Numbered from the stretch's first letter, positions 23,330 through 31,717 are shown. The stretch: DNA of 64,000 nucleotides from Kiritimatiellia bacterium (GCA_017527155.1 JAFXQI010000012.1:1-64000), one strand, 5' to 3'. Made by a program: numbers and translations. The notes: generated by a model from the sequence alone, not told the origin.

Positions 23330-24126
23330 TTGGTCGGCTGGGCCTCGGCGGCGCGGCGCTGCTGCTCGATTTCCATGAGCTTGGCGTACTTGAGGAAGAC
23401 GCCGAAGGCCGAGATGTAGGCGACGATGAAGCCTTGCTTGCCGGACAGGAAGCCGCGCTTGAGGAAGTAGGATTTGAAGAAGCGCCAGGGCGGGCGGAAG
23501 AGGAGGTCGCGCCAGCGGAAGGGTTCGCCGTTGGCCGCCTTCTGCTTCGCCGAGATGGTCGAGAAGCGGTTGAGGGTGTTGATGTGGTCCGACATGTCGT
23601 CGTATGTGAAGTGGTGGAGCGGGGCCTTGAGCGTCTTGACGGGGCCGGTGACGATGACGCGGTCGTGGGGTTCCTGGCCGCCGCTGTAGCCGCAGTCCTT
23701 GCGGAAGAGGCGGAGCTTCATGTCGGGATACCACTCGCCGTGGCGGATCCATTTGCCGAGGTAGTGGACCATGCGCGGGAACTGGTAGCCGACCGTCTCG
23801 CCGGGGCCGCGCTCGAACTCGGCTTCAATCTCCTCGCGGAGCTCGTCGGAGACCACTTCGTCGGCGTCCACGAAGAGGATCCACGGGTAGTTGGCCAGGG
23901 AGCGGATGTAGTTCTTCTGCGCGATGTAGCCTTCCCAGGGGTGCTGGACGACGTTGGGGGTGTACTGCTTGCAGATCTCGAACGTCCGGTCCTTGCTGTA
24001 GGAATCGACGACGATGATCTCGTCGCACCATTGCAGGCTGGCGAGGCAGGCGGCGATCTTGTCTTCTTCGTTGCCGGCGGTGACGCAGGCGGAAATCTTG
24101 AGGGAAGGTGGACGCGGCTTTTTCAT
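23326..24126 (-). CDS. Glycosyltransferase family 2, WaaE/KdtX-like
   Basis: This 266-residue protein is a GT-A glycosyltransferase resembling the LPS-core transferases WaaE/KdtX. It starts KISACVTAGNEEDKIAACLASLQWCDEIIVVDSYSKDRT, has the DxD metal motif in LFVDADEVV and the family-typical 'YIAQKNYIRSLANYPW' and 'HGEWYPDMKLRLFRKDCG' segments. A hydrophobic stretch near residue 240 may anchor it to the membrane. It is the first gene of the envelope operon with the kinase-glycosidase, ArnD-like and GNAT genes. The start is uncertain: ATG at 24126 was chosen; ATGs at 24135 or 24138 are possible, and no ribosome-binding site is visible. Confidence 0.87.
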   Translation of the reverse strand: MKKPRPPSLKISACVTAGNEEDKIAACLASLQWCDEIIVVDSYSKDRTFEICKQYTPNVVQHPWEGYIAQKNYIRSLANYPWILFVDADEVVSDELREEIEAEFERGPGETVGYQFPRMVHYLGKWIRHGEWYPDMKLRLFRKDCGYSGGQEPHDRVIVTGPVKTLKAPLHHFTYDDMSDHINTLNRFSTISAKQKAANGEPFRWRDLLFRPPWRFFKSYFLKRGFLSGKQGFIVAYISAFGVFLKYAKLMEIEQQRRAAEAQPTK

Positions 24127-24200
24127 GTCCGGCATCATGCCGCGTCGCGGGCGCGCGGGCGAGAAAAAACGTGCGGCGCCCGCCGCCCGCCATGTCGTGC

Positions 24201-24255
24201 AATCACGTGAACCCGGAGAAATCACCCCGGATTCCGTCATGCTTTCCTCCATGAA
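24201..24255 (+). repeat. Dispersed ATG-ended module, shortened copy 6
   Basis: CACGTGAACCCGGAGAAATC, CATGCT, then CC-ATG-AAAAAC at 24249-24258. It is shorter than the other copies. Array C begins about 35 nt after its ATG. Confidence 0.55.
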
Positions 24256-24286
24256 AAACAGGGATGCGACGATAGGGCCTCGGATG

Positions 24287-24379
24287 TTTTCCAATGGTTG
24301 GAAAACTTTTTTCCAATGGTTGGAAAAATCGGTCGGGGTTTTCCAATGGTTGGAAAAAAAGTTTCCAATGGTTGGAAAA
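24287..24379. repeat. Palindrome array C (four TTTTCCAATGGTTGGAAAA units)
   Basis: Units are centred at 24296, 24318, 24348 and 24370: spacings 22, 30, 22 bp, identical to array A although the flanks are unrelated. All four cores read CCAATGGTTGG, which is the complement of the CCAACCATTGG core in other arrays. Confidence 0.92.
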
Positions 24380-24466
24380 CCGGACCGGAAGGGATGGTGG
24401 CGCGAGGGAGGGCGGTCGGGGCGCCCGGTGGATGGGAAAGGAAGAGGTGAGGAATCGCCGTGGCAA

Positions 24467-25333
24467 TCAGTCTGCGGGGGTGCTACGGAGCCAGGCGAGG
24501 GCTTGATCCCGCAGGCGGCCGAGTTTGCGGGTGGGCGGGGGCTCGCGGAGGAAGCGGATGAGTTCGCGTTTGGTGGCGTCGACTTGCACGGATCGGTCGT
24601 GCGGCGGCGTGGCGCGGGGACGGCGGGGCCGGCGGGAGGGGAGAAGCGGCGGGAGCCCCAGTTTGGTTTCGACGTGGGCTTTCAGGCGGGTGAAGTTCCA
24701 GTGGTCGCGGAGAAGGCGGGCAAGGCGGCGGCGGGCGGTGGCGTAGGGGGCGAGCAGGTCCGGCGGGAGGGGGTGGTCGGGCGCCTCGCCGGGGAGAAGC
24801 CATTCGAGCGGAAGGCGGTCGTCGAGGGCGAGGAGCTGGCGGAGGCGCTGGGCGAGTTTCTTGTAGCGGACGAGGGTGGTGTAGTTGGCGGGAACGCGGC
24901 GGTCCGCCAGCCACCCTTTCATGCCGGGGGCGCGGGAGCGGATGCGCTTCTGGCCGTTGCGGAGTTTCTTGAAGCCGAGGGTCGTGGTGTCGAGCGTGGG
25001 TTCGAGGTCGGCCAGGCGGGAGCCGAGGCGAAGACGGACGAGGAGGGTGCGGGGCCGGGTTTCGATGTCGGCCGCGAGTTCGGCGGGGGTGGGGGCGCCG
25101 CGGAGGGAGGGGCTGTCGGGGTGTTTTTCGCGGAGGCGCTGGCGGCGCCTGAGTTCGCGGACGATCGCCAGGCCGGTCTCGGTGGCGGCGAAGACGGTGA
25201 AGGCGGCGACGCTCACGCCGAGGACGAGGGGGACGAGGCCGAGGGCGATGCCGGCGTGTTGGGTGCCGGCGATGTCGAGGGCGGCGCGGGTGATGGGGGT
25301 GGTACGGGAGGAGGCGGTTTTCAGGATGTTCAT
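24467..25333 (-). CDS. Membrane-anchored protein of unknown family, copy 1
   Basis: The 288-residue protein has a single hydrophobic helix (about residues 28-50, ALGLVPLVLGVSVAAFTVFAATETG) followed by a basic cytoplasmic domain. Conserved blocks shared with the copy at 60216 are SLRGxPTxxEL, PRTLxVRLRxGSRLADLxPTLD, KRIxSRxPG, the 'LADxRxPAxYxTLxRY' block and RLPLEWLLPGE, then TARRRLARLLR. The Arg/Leu-rich helices and the 'PAxYxTLxRY' block look like a nucleic-acid-binding or helix-turn-helix region, but no known family fits. Both copies have a consensus TTGACA box and short C-rich leaders. It stands alone between array C and the polymerase IV gene. Confidence 0.75.
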   Translation of the reverse strand: MNILKTASSRTTPITRAALDIAGTQHAGIALGLVPLVLGVSVAAFTVFAATETGLAIVRELRRRQRLREKHPDSPSLRGAPTPAELAADIETRPRTLLVRLRLGSRLADLEPTLDTTTLGFKKLRNGQKRIRSRAPGMKGWLADRRVPANYTTLVRYKKLAQRLRQLLALDDRLPLEWLLPGEAPDHPLPPDLLAPYATARRRLARLLRDHWNFTRLKAHVETKLGLPPLLPSRRPRRPRATPPHDRSVQVDATKRELIRFLREPPPTRKLGRLRDQALAWLRSTPAD

Positions 25334-25341
25334 GGGAGGGG

Positions 25342-25370
25342 AGTGTGGGGGATGGGGAGGGGGATGTCAA
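25342..25370 (-). promoter_or_regulatory. Promoter of membrane-anchored family copy 1
   Basis: Consensus TTGACA (25370-25365), 17-bp spacer, CACACT (25347-25342), 8 nt to the ATG; no ribosome-binding site. Confidence 0.7.
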
Positions 25371-25425
25371 GGGGATTCTCGTGATTGCAGAATTTGGAGG
25401 GGAGGATGGCGGGGGCGAGGCCGGG

Positions 25426-26748
25426 TCAGGTCTTTTCCGGAGGGGAGGGGCGGTTGCCGGGCGAGCGGGCGGCGCGGGGCGGGGGAGGGGGGAGGGTGCG
25501 GGCGCGGCGGAGGGATTTGCGGCCGAATCGCTCGCGGATGCCGTCGGCCGTGCGGGCGAGGCGCGCCTGCTTGCCGCGGCGGGCTTCGGTGGCCGAGGAG
25601 GGCGCCGCGGGGGCGCCGGTCGCCGGATCGAAGAGGTCCAGCTGGCGCGGGCGGGGGGCGTCGCTGCCGAGGTCGCCCACGCCGAAGCCGATCAGGCGGA
25701 CCGGATGCGAGAGGTCCACCGACCGGAACAGGTCATGGGCCATCGCGCGGAGGTCTTCCTCCAGGTTCGTCGGACGGTAGAAGGGGCGCTGGCGGGTGAG
25801 GGTCTCGAAGCCCTGCCAGCGGAGCTTGAGGCGGCCGAGGGAGGCGAGGCGCCCGTCGGTCCGCAGGCGCGCCGCCACGTCGTCCACCAGGTCGAGCAGG
25901 GTGTCTTCGAGGACGGCGCGGGAGGTTTCGTCGCGCAGGAAGGTGTATTCGCGGGAGATGGTCTTTTCGCGGACGTCGAGTTCGATCTCGCGCGGATCGT
26001 CGCCGTAGGCGAGCGCCCGCAGGTGGGCGGCGCCGTGGGGGCCGGCGACGTGGCGGAGGAGGGCTTCCGGCGCGTCCTGGAGGTCGCCGATGGTGTGCAG
26101 CGCGGCCCGGTCGAGCGCCATGCGCATCACCTTGCCGACGCCCCATACGCGCGTCACCGGCAGCGGCCGCAGGAAGGCCGCGATCTCCGCCCGTCCGAAG
26201 GGCAGAACGGTCAGGCCGTCGGGTTTGCGGTATTCGCTGCCGAGCTTGGCCAGGAACTTGTTCGGCGCGACGCCCGCGGAGCAGGTCAGTCCGGTCTCGC
26301 GGCGGATGTCGGCGCGGATGCGTTCGGCGATTTCGCGCCCGTCGCCGTAGAAGCGGCGCGAGCCGGCGACTTCGAGGAAGGCTTCGTCGATGGAGAGGCC
26401 TTCGACGTACGGGGTGTAGCGGTTGAAGATGCCGAAGACCTGCGCCGACACCTGTTCGTAGCGCACCATGTCGGGCGGCACGAATATGGCGTGGGGGCAG
26501 CGCCGCCCCGCCTCGGAGGAGGGCATCGCCGAGTGGATGCCGTATTCGCGTGCTTCGTAGGATGCGGTGGAGACGACGCCGCGCTGGTCCGGCGGCGCGC
26601 CGACCACGACGGGCTTGCCGCGCCATTCGGGATGGTCGCGCTGCTCGATCGCCGCGAAGAACGCGTCCATGTCCACGTGGACGAACACGCGCGGCGCGTC
26701 CGCCGGGATTTCCGGCCGCGCGCCGCCGTCCGTGCCTGCCGCCGCCAT
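25426..26748 (-). CDS. dinB: DNA polymerase IV (Y family)
   Basis: This 440-residue error-prone polymerase acts in translesion synthesis. Catalytic motifs are intact: VHVDMDAFFAAIEQ (D26, D28) and GLSIDEAFLEV (D121, E122). The thumb helix-hairpin-helix region (VTRVWGVGKV) and little-finger domain follow. Near the C-terminus the motif QLDLF matches the consensus for binding the sliding clamp (QLxLF), but it is followed by a further basic tail of about 60 residues, so it is internal rather than terminal. The start at 26748 is chosen because the longer in-frame extension is Arg-rich antisense sequence. It is 10 bp downstream of the PIG-L gene and may be cotranscribed with it. Confidence 0.93.
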   Translation of the reverse strand: MAAAGTDGGARPEIPADAPRVFVHVDMDAFFAAIEQRDHPEWRGKPVVVGAPPDQRGVVSTASYEAREYGIHSAMPSSEAGRRCPHAIFVPPDMVRYEQVSAQVFGIFNRYTPYVEGLSIDEAFLEVAGSRRFYGDGREIAERIRADIRRETGLTCSAGVAPNKFLAKLGSEYRKPDGLTVLPFGRAEIAAFLRPLPVTRVWGVGKVMRMALDRAALHTIGDLQDAPEALLRHVAGPHGAAHLRALAYGDDPREIELDVREKTISREYTFLRDETSRAVLEDTLLDLVDDVAARLRTDGRLASLGRLKLRWQGFETLTRQRPFYRPTNLEEDLRAMAHDLFRSVDLSHPVRLIGFGVGDLGSDAPRPRQLDLFDPATGAPAAPSSATEARRGKQARLARTADGIRERFGRKSLRRARTLPPPPPRAARSPGNRPSPPEKT

Positions 26749-26758
26749 GGGGATGCCT

Positions 26759-28552
26759 TTACCAGACCACCGTTTCGTCCGCGCTGCCCGCCGCCGTGGC
26801 GTGCGCGCGGCGCGTGGCCGCCGAGGTGTCGCCCGGTTTCGGCTTCGGCTTGCCGGCGGGCGGCGAGGCCGGAGGCGGTTCCGGGGCGGGAACAGGAAGG
26901 GGCGCGAGGACCGGTGCAACCGGTTGGCGTGCGCTCACGCGCGGCACGAGCTTCGGACCGTCCGGGGCGGAGGGGCGCCGCGCCGCCGAGGCCGAGGCGT
27001 AGGGATCGGGCCGGGCCGGGTCGGCCGACGGCGGGGGCGGAGGCTCCGCCGCCCCCGCGGCGCCGCCGAAATCCACCGCGCGCCACGCGGCCCAGTCCAG
27101 GGGCATGTCGCCGCGCGAGACGGATGCCGACACCAGCAGTTTCTGCGGGTTCCCCAGCAGCGCCAGCGGCACCGTGATGCCCAGCTCGTTGCCGTAGAGT
27201 CCATCGGGTACCGCCACCGCGGACGCGTCGAGCTTGCGGTCCAGGTCCGTCACCGCTTTCACCTTGCCCGGGACCATCCGCACGAGGATTTTCGGCATCT
27301 GCCCGAACGGCACGTCCGGCCGCCAGCCGTAGAAACGCAGTTCCGCGGAGGCGCGCGCCGGCACCGGCCGCGAGAAGCGGCAGACCATCGTCAGGTTCCG
27401 GCCGTCCGACGAAATGCGCCGGTCGAGGAAGTCCAGATCGTCACCGCCGACCTGCGCTTCTTCGTCGTCCTGCTGGTCGGCGATCCTGCGCCAGGCCGGG
27501 TCTTCCGCCGCCAGGTCGTCGAGGAAGGCGTCGTCCTGCGCGCAGGCGCCGGTGTCGCCGTCTTCCAGTTCCTCCCGGCCGACGCCGCCCGGCAGCACGA
27601 TGTCGTCGAAGTCCCCGAACCACTCGCTCGTCCGCACGAAGGACGTCAGGTAGCCCGACGAATACAGGCACTGCGAGCGGTGCGCCTCCACCGCCGCCAG
27701 CTTGTTCGTCACCTGCCACGGCGCCAGCGAGAACACCTGCCAGCCGATTTCGTCCGATCCCGCCAGGAGCGGCGGCGGCGCGGCCTCCAGCTCCGGGTGC
27801 AGGCGGCGCGGCGCGGGCCAGCGGGAATAGTGGACCGGGTAGGCGAGGCGCTCGGGGGCGATGCCTTCCGCCGCCAGATCCCACAGCGCCACGCGCGCGA
27901 AGAGGTAGAGCGCCCGGTGGTCCACGTTGTGGTCCGCCGCGCTCGGCAGCGCCACGTGCGTCGGACGGAACTCGCGGATGACCTCCGTCAGGTCTTCCAG
28001 CAGATCCTCGCCCGCGTAGGCCGCGCCGGGGGTGCGGGCCTCGGGGTAGGGGACCGCCGTCGCGCGCGTCAGCATCGAGCGCAGCGGCGTCACGTCGCGC
28101 CAGTGGTCGTTCCAGATGTGCAGCGTCCCGAAATCGGGATAGCCCAGGAACACCAGGTCCGCCGACGGGTCCAGCCCCAGCCGCCGCGCCGCCTCCCGGG
28201 CCTCGCCCATGCGGACCTCGCCCATCCGCCGCACCGCGCCCGGCATCACCACCGGATGCTTGCGCACGAACAGGAACGCCAGCTCGTTGTTGTCGCCCAT
28301 CGTCAGGAAACACACCCTGACCGGAATCCCCAGCTCGACGGCCTCCTGGATGAGGCCGCCGGCGCCGATGGTCTCGTCGTCGGGATGCGGCGCCAGCACG
28401 AGCAGGCGCTCCTCCTCGTCGCCCAGCAGCAGCGGGTCGGCATCCGGCAGCGCCGCCGCGCGCGCCGCCGCCGCAGCCAGCACGCATGCCGCCGCGGCAA
28501 CCCCCAGCATCCGCCCCGCCCGATGGACCAACCGACACGTCTTCGTCTTCAT
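26759..28552 (-). CDS. Secreted PIG-L family deacetylase with C-terminal extension
   Basis: The 597-residue protein has a signal peptide (residues 1-33) and a PIG-L/LmbE deacetylase domain (about 48-330). The zinc motif is LVLAPHPDDETIGAGG (H56, D58, D59), with the second histidine pair in SAADHNVDHRAL. Such enzymes remove acetyl groups from N-acetylglucosamine-type substrates. A second region (about 385-500: RNLTMVCRFSRPVPARASAELRFYGW...) resembles a beta-sandwich. The final 90 residues are a Pro/Ala-rich linker ending in ADETVVW, similar to the last residues of the acidic repeat protein at 2743 (NEPVVW). Export implies work on envelope glycans. Confidence 0.86.
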   Translation of the reverse strand: MKTKTCRLVHRAGRMLGVAAAACVLAAAAARAAALPDADPLLLGDEEERLLVLAPHPDDETIGAGGLIQEAVELGIPVRVCFLTMGDNNELAFLFVRKHPVVMPGAVRRMGEVRMGEAREAARRLGLDPSADLVFLGYPDFGTLHIWNDHWRDVTPLRSMLTRATAVPYPEARTPGAAYAGEDLLEDLTEVIREFRPTHVALPSAADHNVDHRALYLFARVALWDLAAEGIAPERLAYPVHYSRWPAPRRLHPELEAAPPPLLAGSDEIGWQVFSLAPWQVTNKLAAVEAHRSQCLYSSGYLTSFVRTSEWFGDFDDIVLPGGVGREELEDGDTGACAQDDAFLDDLAAEDPAWRRIADQQDDEEAQVGGDDLDFLDRRISSDGRNLTMVCRFSRPVPARASAELRFYGWRPDVPFGQMPKILVRMVPGKVKAVTDLDRKLDASAVAVPDGLYGNELGITVPLALLGNPQKLLVSASVSRGDMPLDWAAWRAVDFGGAAGAAEPPPPPSADPARPDPYASASAARRPSAPDGPKLVPRVSARQPVAPVLAPLPVPAPEPPPASPPAGKPKPKPGDTSAATRRAHATAAGSADETVVW

Positions 28553-28558
28553 GCCCCC

Positions 28559-28586
28559 ACCATACAAAACGCCCATCCCGAAACAA
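28559..28586 (-). promoter_or_regulatory. Leaderless promoter of the PIG-L gene
   Basis: TTGTTT (28586-28581), 16-bp spacer, TATGGT (28564-28559), 6 nt (GGGGGC) to the ATG. Confidence 0.7.
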
Positions 28587-28663
28587 AGCCCAAATCCCCG
28601 CGGGCGCCGGGGCGGGGGTGCAGGAGGGTTGTGTGACTTCGGATGCCCGGTTGGGAAATTGGA

Positions 28664-28707
28664 TGCGGACGCCATTCAGCCGGAACTTGGGGAAACAGGC
28701 GTCCGCA
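28664..28707. repeat. Inverted repeat TGCGGACGCC / GGCGTCCGCA
   Basis: Ten-base arms separated by 24 bp in the gap between divergently placed gene ends. A single palindrome unit CCAATGGTTGG (centre 28815) lies further right. No gene is seen in 28553-28847. Confidence 0.6.
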
Positions 28708-28847
28708 CATTTCCGGCGCCGTCCTCCGGCATGACGGACACCGGCGGGCAGGGACTGCCCGCCCTACCATCCTTGCACATGGGAAACCGCAAGGGGTCCG
28801 GGTGACGACTCCAATGGTTGGAAAACCCCGGAGCCGGGGGAGGGGCG

Positions 28848-30476
28848 TCAGATGGCGCCGCCGCCGGGGAGGTCGTGGATGACCGTGTCGCGGCACATGC
28901 TGTCCACCGGCGTCGGGTAGTCCAGCGTGTAGTGGAGGCCGCGGCTCTCGCGGCGCAGCATCGCGGAGCGGATCACCAGTTCGCCGACGGCGGCGATGTT
29001 GCGCAGTTCGAGGAGGTCGTCGGTCACCAGGTAGTCGCGGTAGTAGGCGCGGATTTCGCGGCGCAGGTTCGCGATGCGGTGCAGGGCGCGGGAGAGGCGC
29101 CGGTTGGAGCGGACGATGCCGACGTAGTCCCACATCGCGGTGCGGACTTCGTCCCAGTTGTGCGCCACGACGACCGCTTCGTCGGAGGGCACGGCGTTGC
29201 CGGTCTTCCAGGCCGGGATCCGGATCTTGCGCACGGACGGCAGCGGGTTCTCCAGGATGTCCCGCGCGGCGGCGTGCCCGCAGACCAGCGCCTCCAGCGT
29301 GGAGTTGCTGGCCAGGCGGTTGGCGCCGTGGAGGCCGGTGCAGGCGACTTCGCCAACCGCGTGGAGGCCTTCCATGCCGGTGCGGCCGTTGACCGACGCC
29401 GCGACGCCGCCGCAGAAGTAGTGGGCCGCCGGGACGACCGGGATGGGCGCCTTCGCCATGTCGAAGCCGTATTTCAGGCACGTCGCATAGATGTTCGGGA
29501 AGCGGTTGCGGATGAAGGACCGGCCCTTGTGCGTGATGTCGAGGTAGACGCACGCGTCGCCGCGGGACTTGATTTCGTGGTCGATCGCCCGCGCCACGAT
29601 GTCGCGCGGGGCCAGCTCGGCGCGCGGGTCGTAGCGCTTCATGAAGGGCTTGCCCGCCGCGTTCAGCAGCCGCGCGCCCTCGCCGCGCACCGCCTCGGAG
29701 ATCAGGAACGATTTCGCCTGCGGGTGGTAGAGGCACGTGGGGTGGAACTGCACGAACTCCATGTTGCGCACCGGCAGCCCCGCGCGCCACGCCATCGCCA
29801 CGCCATCGCCGGTCGCGGCGTCGGGGTTCGAGGTGTAGAGGTAGACCTTTCCGGCGCCGCCCGTCGCCAGGATGGTGTGCGGGGCGCGCACGGCCAGGAT
29901 TTCGCCGGTCTTGCGGTCGAGGAAGTAGGCGCCCAGGCAGGCGTCGCGGCCGCCGATCTTGAGCCATCCGGTCGTCAGCAGGTCGATCGCCATCAGGTGC
30001 TCGCGGATGTCGATGTCGGGACGCGCGCGCGCCGCCTCCGCCATCGCGCGGATCACTTCCGCGCCCGTGATGTCGCCGCTGTGCAGGATGCGGCGCACGC
30101 TGTGGCCGCCCTCGCGGCCGAGGTCGTAGGCCGCGTCCGCTTCGCGCGTGCCGGGCGCCGCCGGGGCCCGCTCGAAGCGCACGCCCCAGCGCTCCAGGTC
30201 GGCGATGCGCGCCGGGCCCGCCGCGATGATCTCGCGCGCGACCGCGGCGTCGGTCAGCCCGGCGCCCGCGACGAGGGTGTCCTGGAGGTGGGCGTCCACG
30301 CTGTCGGCGTCGTCGATGGGCACGGCGATGCCGCCCTGGGCGTGGGAGGAGTTGCTTTCGGTCAGGTCGGTCTTGGTGCAGAGGACGGTGCGTCCGTGCC
30401 CGGAGAGTTCGAGGGCCGCGGAGAGGCCGGCCAGGCCGGCGCCGATGACGAGATGGTCGCAGTCGATGGTTTTCAT
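28848..30476 (-). CDS. nadB: L-aspartate oxidase
   Basis: This 542-residue flavoprotein oxidises L-aspartate to iminoaspartate, the first step of bacterial NAD synthesis. The FAD-binding start is DHLVIGAGLAGLSAALEL (residues 6-23). Other family signatures are SNSSHAQGGIAV near residue 46, LATGGAGKVYLYTSNP near 205, MEFVQFHPTCLY near 240 and GLHGANRLASNSTLEALVCG near 378. The closely related SdhA/FrdA proteins lack this C-terminal layout, and no other Sdh subunits are near, which favours NadB. NadA and NadC are not in the window. The start at 30476 is chosen because the FAD fold begins there and a weak promoter ends 7 nt upstream. Transcribed divergently from the DUF2959 lipoprotein. Confidence 0.92.
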   Translation of the reverse strand: MKTIDCDHLVIGAGLAGLSAALELSGHGRTVLCTKTDLTESNSSHAQGGIAVPIDDADSVDAHLQDTLVAGAGLTDAAVAREIIAAGPARIADLERWGVRFERAPAAPGTREADAAYDLGREGGHSVRRILHSGDITGAEVIRAMAEAARARPDIDIREHLMAIDLLTTGWLKIGGRDACLGAYFLDRKTGEILAVRAPHTILATGGAGKVYLYTSNPDAATGDGVAMAWRAGLPVRNMEFVQFHPTCLYHPQAKSFLISEAVRGEGARLLNAAGKPFMKRYDPRAELAPRDIVARAIDHEIKSRGDACVYLDITHKGRSFIRNRFPNIYATCLKYGFDMAKAPIPVVPAAHYFCGGVAASVNGRTGMEGLHAVGEVACTGLHGANRLASNSTLEALVCGHAAARDILENPLPSVRKIRIPAWKTGNAVPSDEAVVVAHNWDEVRTAMWDYVGIVRSNRRLSRALHRIANLRREIRAYYRDYLVTDDLLELRNIAAVGELVIRSAMLRRESRGLHYTLDYPTPVDSMCRDTVIHDLPGGGAI

Positions 30477-30483
30477 GCCGCCC

Positions 30484-30513
30484 ATGGTAGCACCGGCGGC
30501 GCGGGGGGCGGAA
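30484..30513 (-). promoter_or_regulatory. Possible leaderless promoter of nadB
   Basis: TTCCGC, 18-bp spacer, TACCAT (30489-30484), 7 nt to the ATG. The -35 match is poor. Confidence 0.4.
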
Positions 30514-30552
30514 GCGGAAAGTCGCGGCGGCGGCGGCGGGGGAGGGGGAGCG

Positions 30553-30602
30553 ATTGCAGTCGAATGCACTCGATTGCAGTCGGTTGCAGTCGAATGCCCC
30601 GG
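30553..30602. repeat. Five in-phase ATTGCAGTCG-type decamers
   Basis: Units ATTGCAGTCG, AATGCACTCG, ATTGCAGTCG, GTTGCAGTCG and AATGCCCCGG are contiguous with an exact 10-bp period. They lie in the divergent nadB/DUF2959 promoter region, ending 15 bp before the -35 box of the lipoprotein gene. Confidence 0.8.
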
Positions 30603-30617
30603 CGGATGCATCGGGCG

Positions 30618-30646
30618 TTGCCAAGGGCGGCGGCGGGGGGTATGGT
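30618..30646 (+). promoter_or_regulatory. Leaderless promoter of the DUF2959 lipoprotein gene
   Basis: TTGCCA (30618-30623), 17-bp spacer, TATGGT (30641-30646), 7 nt to the ATG at 30654. Confidence 0.8.
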
Positions 30647-30653
30647 GGGGGGC

Positions 30654-31319
30654 ATGAAAACATTCCTCCGCACCGTTCTCGCGTCCCTCGTCGTCCTGTC
30701 GGCCTTCCTGCCGGCGGGGTGCTGCCTGTTCGATCCGGTCTACTACAAGACCATGGCCGCTTTCGGCCAGGAGAAGCGCGACCTGCTCGTATCCAAGGTG
30801 GCCAAGGCGCGCGATGCGCAGAAGGAGACGCAGGAAGTCTTCAAGGACGCCCTGGAGCAGTTTGGTTCGGTGGTGCACTTCGACGGCGGCGACCTCCAGA
30901 AGGAATACAACCGCCTTTCCAAGGAACTCGACCGCTGCGAAGGACGCGCGTCCGAGGTGTCCTCGCGGATCGACGCGGTGGAGAAGGTGGCCAAGGACCT
31001 CTTCAAGGAGTGGAAGGGCGAACTCGGCGAGTACCAGAACGAGGCCTACCGCCGCGACAGCGAGAAGAAGCTCAAGGCGACCCAGGCCGACTGCGAGCGG
31101 ATGCTCGACGCCATGCGCGCGGCACAGTCGCGGATCGAGCCGGTGCTGTCCGTCTTCCGCGACCAGGTCCTCTACCTCAAGCACAACCTCAACGCCCGCG
31201 CCATCGCGTCGATGCAGGGCGAGACCGCGCGCGTGGAAACCGACGTCGCCCGCCTGGTGGACGACCTCTCCAAGGCCATCGAGGAAGCCGACCGCTTCAT
31301 CGCCGGCATCGGCGAGTGA
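30654..31319 (+). CDS. DUF2959 family lipoprotein
   Basis: The 221-residue product has a lipoprotein signal (MKTFLRTVLASLVVLSAFLPAGC, lipobox PAGC, Cys23) and the DUF2959 pattern YYKTMAAFGQEKRDLLVSKVAKARDAQKETQEVFKDALEQF. The rest is long charged helices that probably form a coiled coil in the periplasm. Proteins of this family have no known biochemical role; their length and coiled-coil form suggest a structural or envelope-tethering job. A strong promoter ends 7 nt before the ATG, with the decamer array just upstream. The following small membrane protein has its own promoter. Confidence 0.85.
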   Translation: MKTFLRTVLASLVVLSAFLPAGCCLFDPVYYKTMAAFGQEKRDLLVSKVAKARDAQKETQEVFKDALEQFGSVVHFDGGDLQKEYNRLSKELDRCEGRASEVSSRIDAVEKVAKDLFKEWKGELGEYQNEAYRRDSEKKLKATQADCERMLDAMRAAQSRIEPVLSVFRDQVLYLKHNLNARAIASMQGETARVETDVARLVDDLSKAIEEADRFIAGIGE

Positions 31320-31378
31320 GGCGGGGCGGGGCGCAGGGGGGAGGAGTCGATAGCCCCCGAACCCGCGCGAACCCGCTC

Positions 31379-31407
31379 TTGACCGCCGGGGGCGGTGTCG
31401 GCAGAAT
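31379..31407 (+). promoter_or_regulatory. Promoter of the 70-residue membrane protein gene
   Basis: TTGACC (31379-31384), 17-bp spacer, CAGAAT (31402-31407); a 31-nt leader includes GGAGGAAAA, 6 nt before the ATG. Confidence 0.65.
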
Positions 31408-31438
31408 GGGGAAAACAAAACGGACCGGAGGAAAATCC

Positions 31439-31651
31439 ATGATGACCAAATTGTTGCTCAAGAAGATTCTGCCGACCGTCGTCGGCGTTGCGCTGCTGGT
31501 GCTGGCCGGGCTGTGGCTCTACGGCTACGTCGGCGTCAAGGCCGGGTGGGTCGGCGTCGGCGACTACAGCTCGCTCAATGCCATTTCCCAGCACGGGGCG
31601 GACACCGCCGGCGGGCTGACCGCCATCGGCAAGAAGGCCGTCGGGCTCTGA
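31439..31651 (+). CDS. Small single-pass membrane protein, 70 residues
   Basis: The product begins MMTKLLLKKILPTVVGVALLVLAGLWLYGYVGVKAGWVGVG: a positively charged start and one membrane helix, about residues 11-32, then a short Gly/Ser-rich tail (SSLNAISQHGADTAGGLTAIGKKAVGL). No family was recognised. It has its own sigma70-like promoter and a good ribosome-binding site (GGAGGAAAA), which make a real gene likely despite its size. It lies between the DUF2959 lipoprotein and the NfnAB operon, and could act with either. Confidence 0.72.
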   Translation: MMTKLLLKKILPTVVGVALLVLAGLWLYGYVGVKAGWVGVGDYSSLNAISQHGADTAGGLTAIGKKAVGL

Positions 31652-31717
31652 GATACCCCCGGGCGGGGTAGGGGGGGACGGATGGAAGTGCCAAAGCGGC
31701 ACGGCCGCAATATGGGA

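Larger units (their letters stand above)
24127..24466. other. Intergenic region with ATG-ended module and palindrome array C
   Basis: No gene is supported in these 340 bp. They hold the upstream region of the glycosyltransferase operon, an ATG-ended module (24201-24255) and palindrome array C (24287-24379), then G-rich sequence up to the stop of the next gene. Confidence 0.6.

Noticed and set aside
24127-24294. Extension of the WaaE-like transferase to the ATG at 24294.
   Set aside because: The extra residues read through the ATG-ended module and half of a palindrome unit and have no similarity to the family.
28848-30476. Succinate dehydrogenase/fumarate reductase flavoprotein instead of NadB.
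   Set aside because: The SNSSHAQGGIAV and C-terminal patterns fit aspartate oxidase, and there are no iron-sulfur or membrane subunits nearby.
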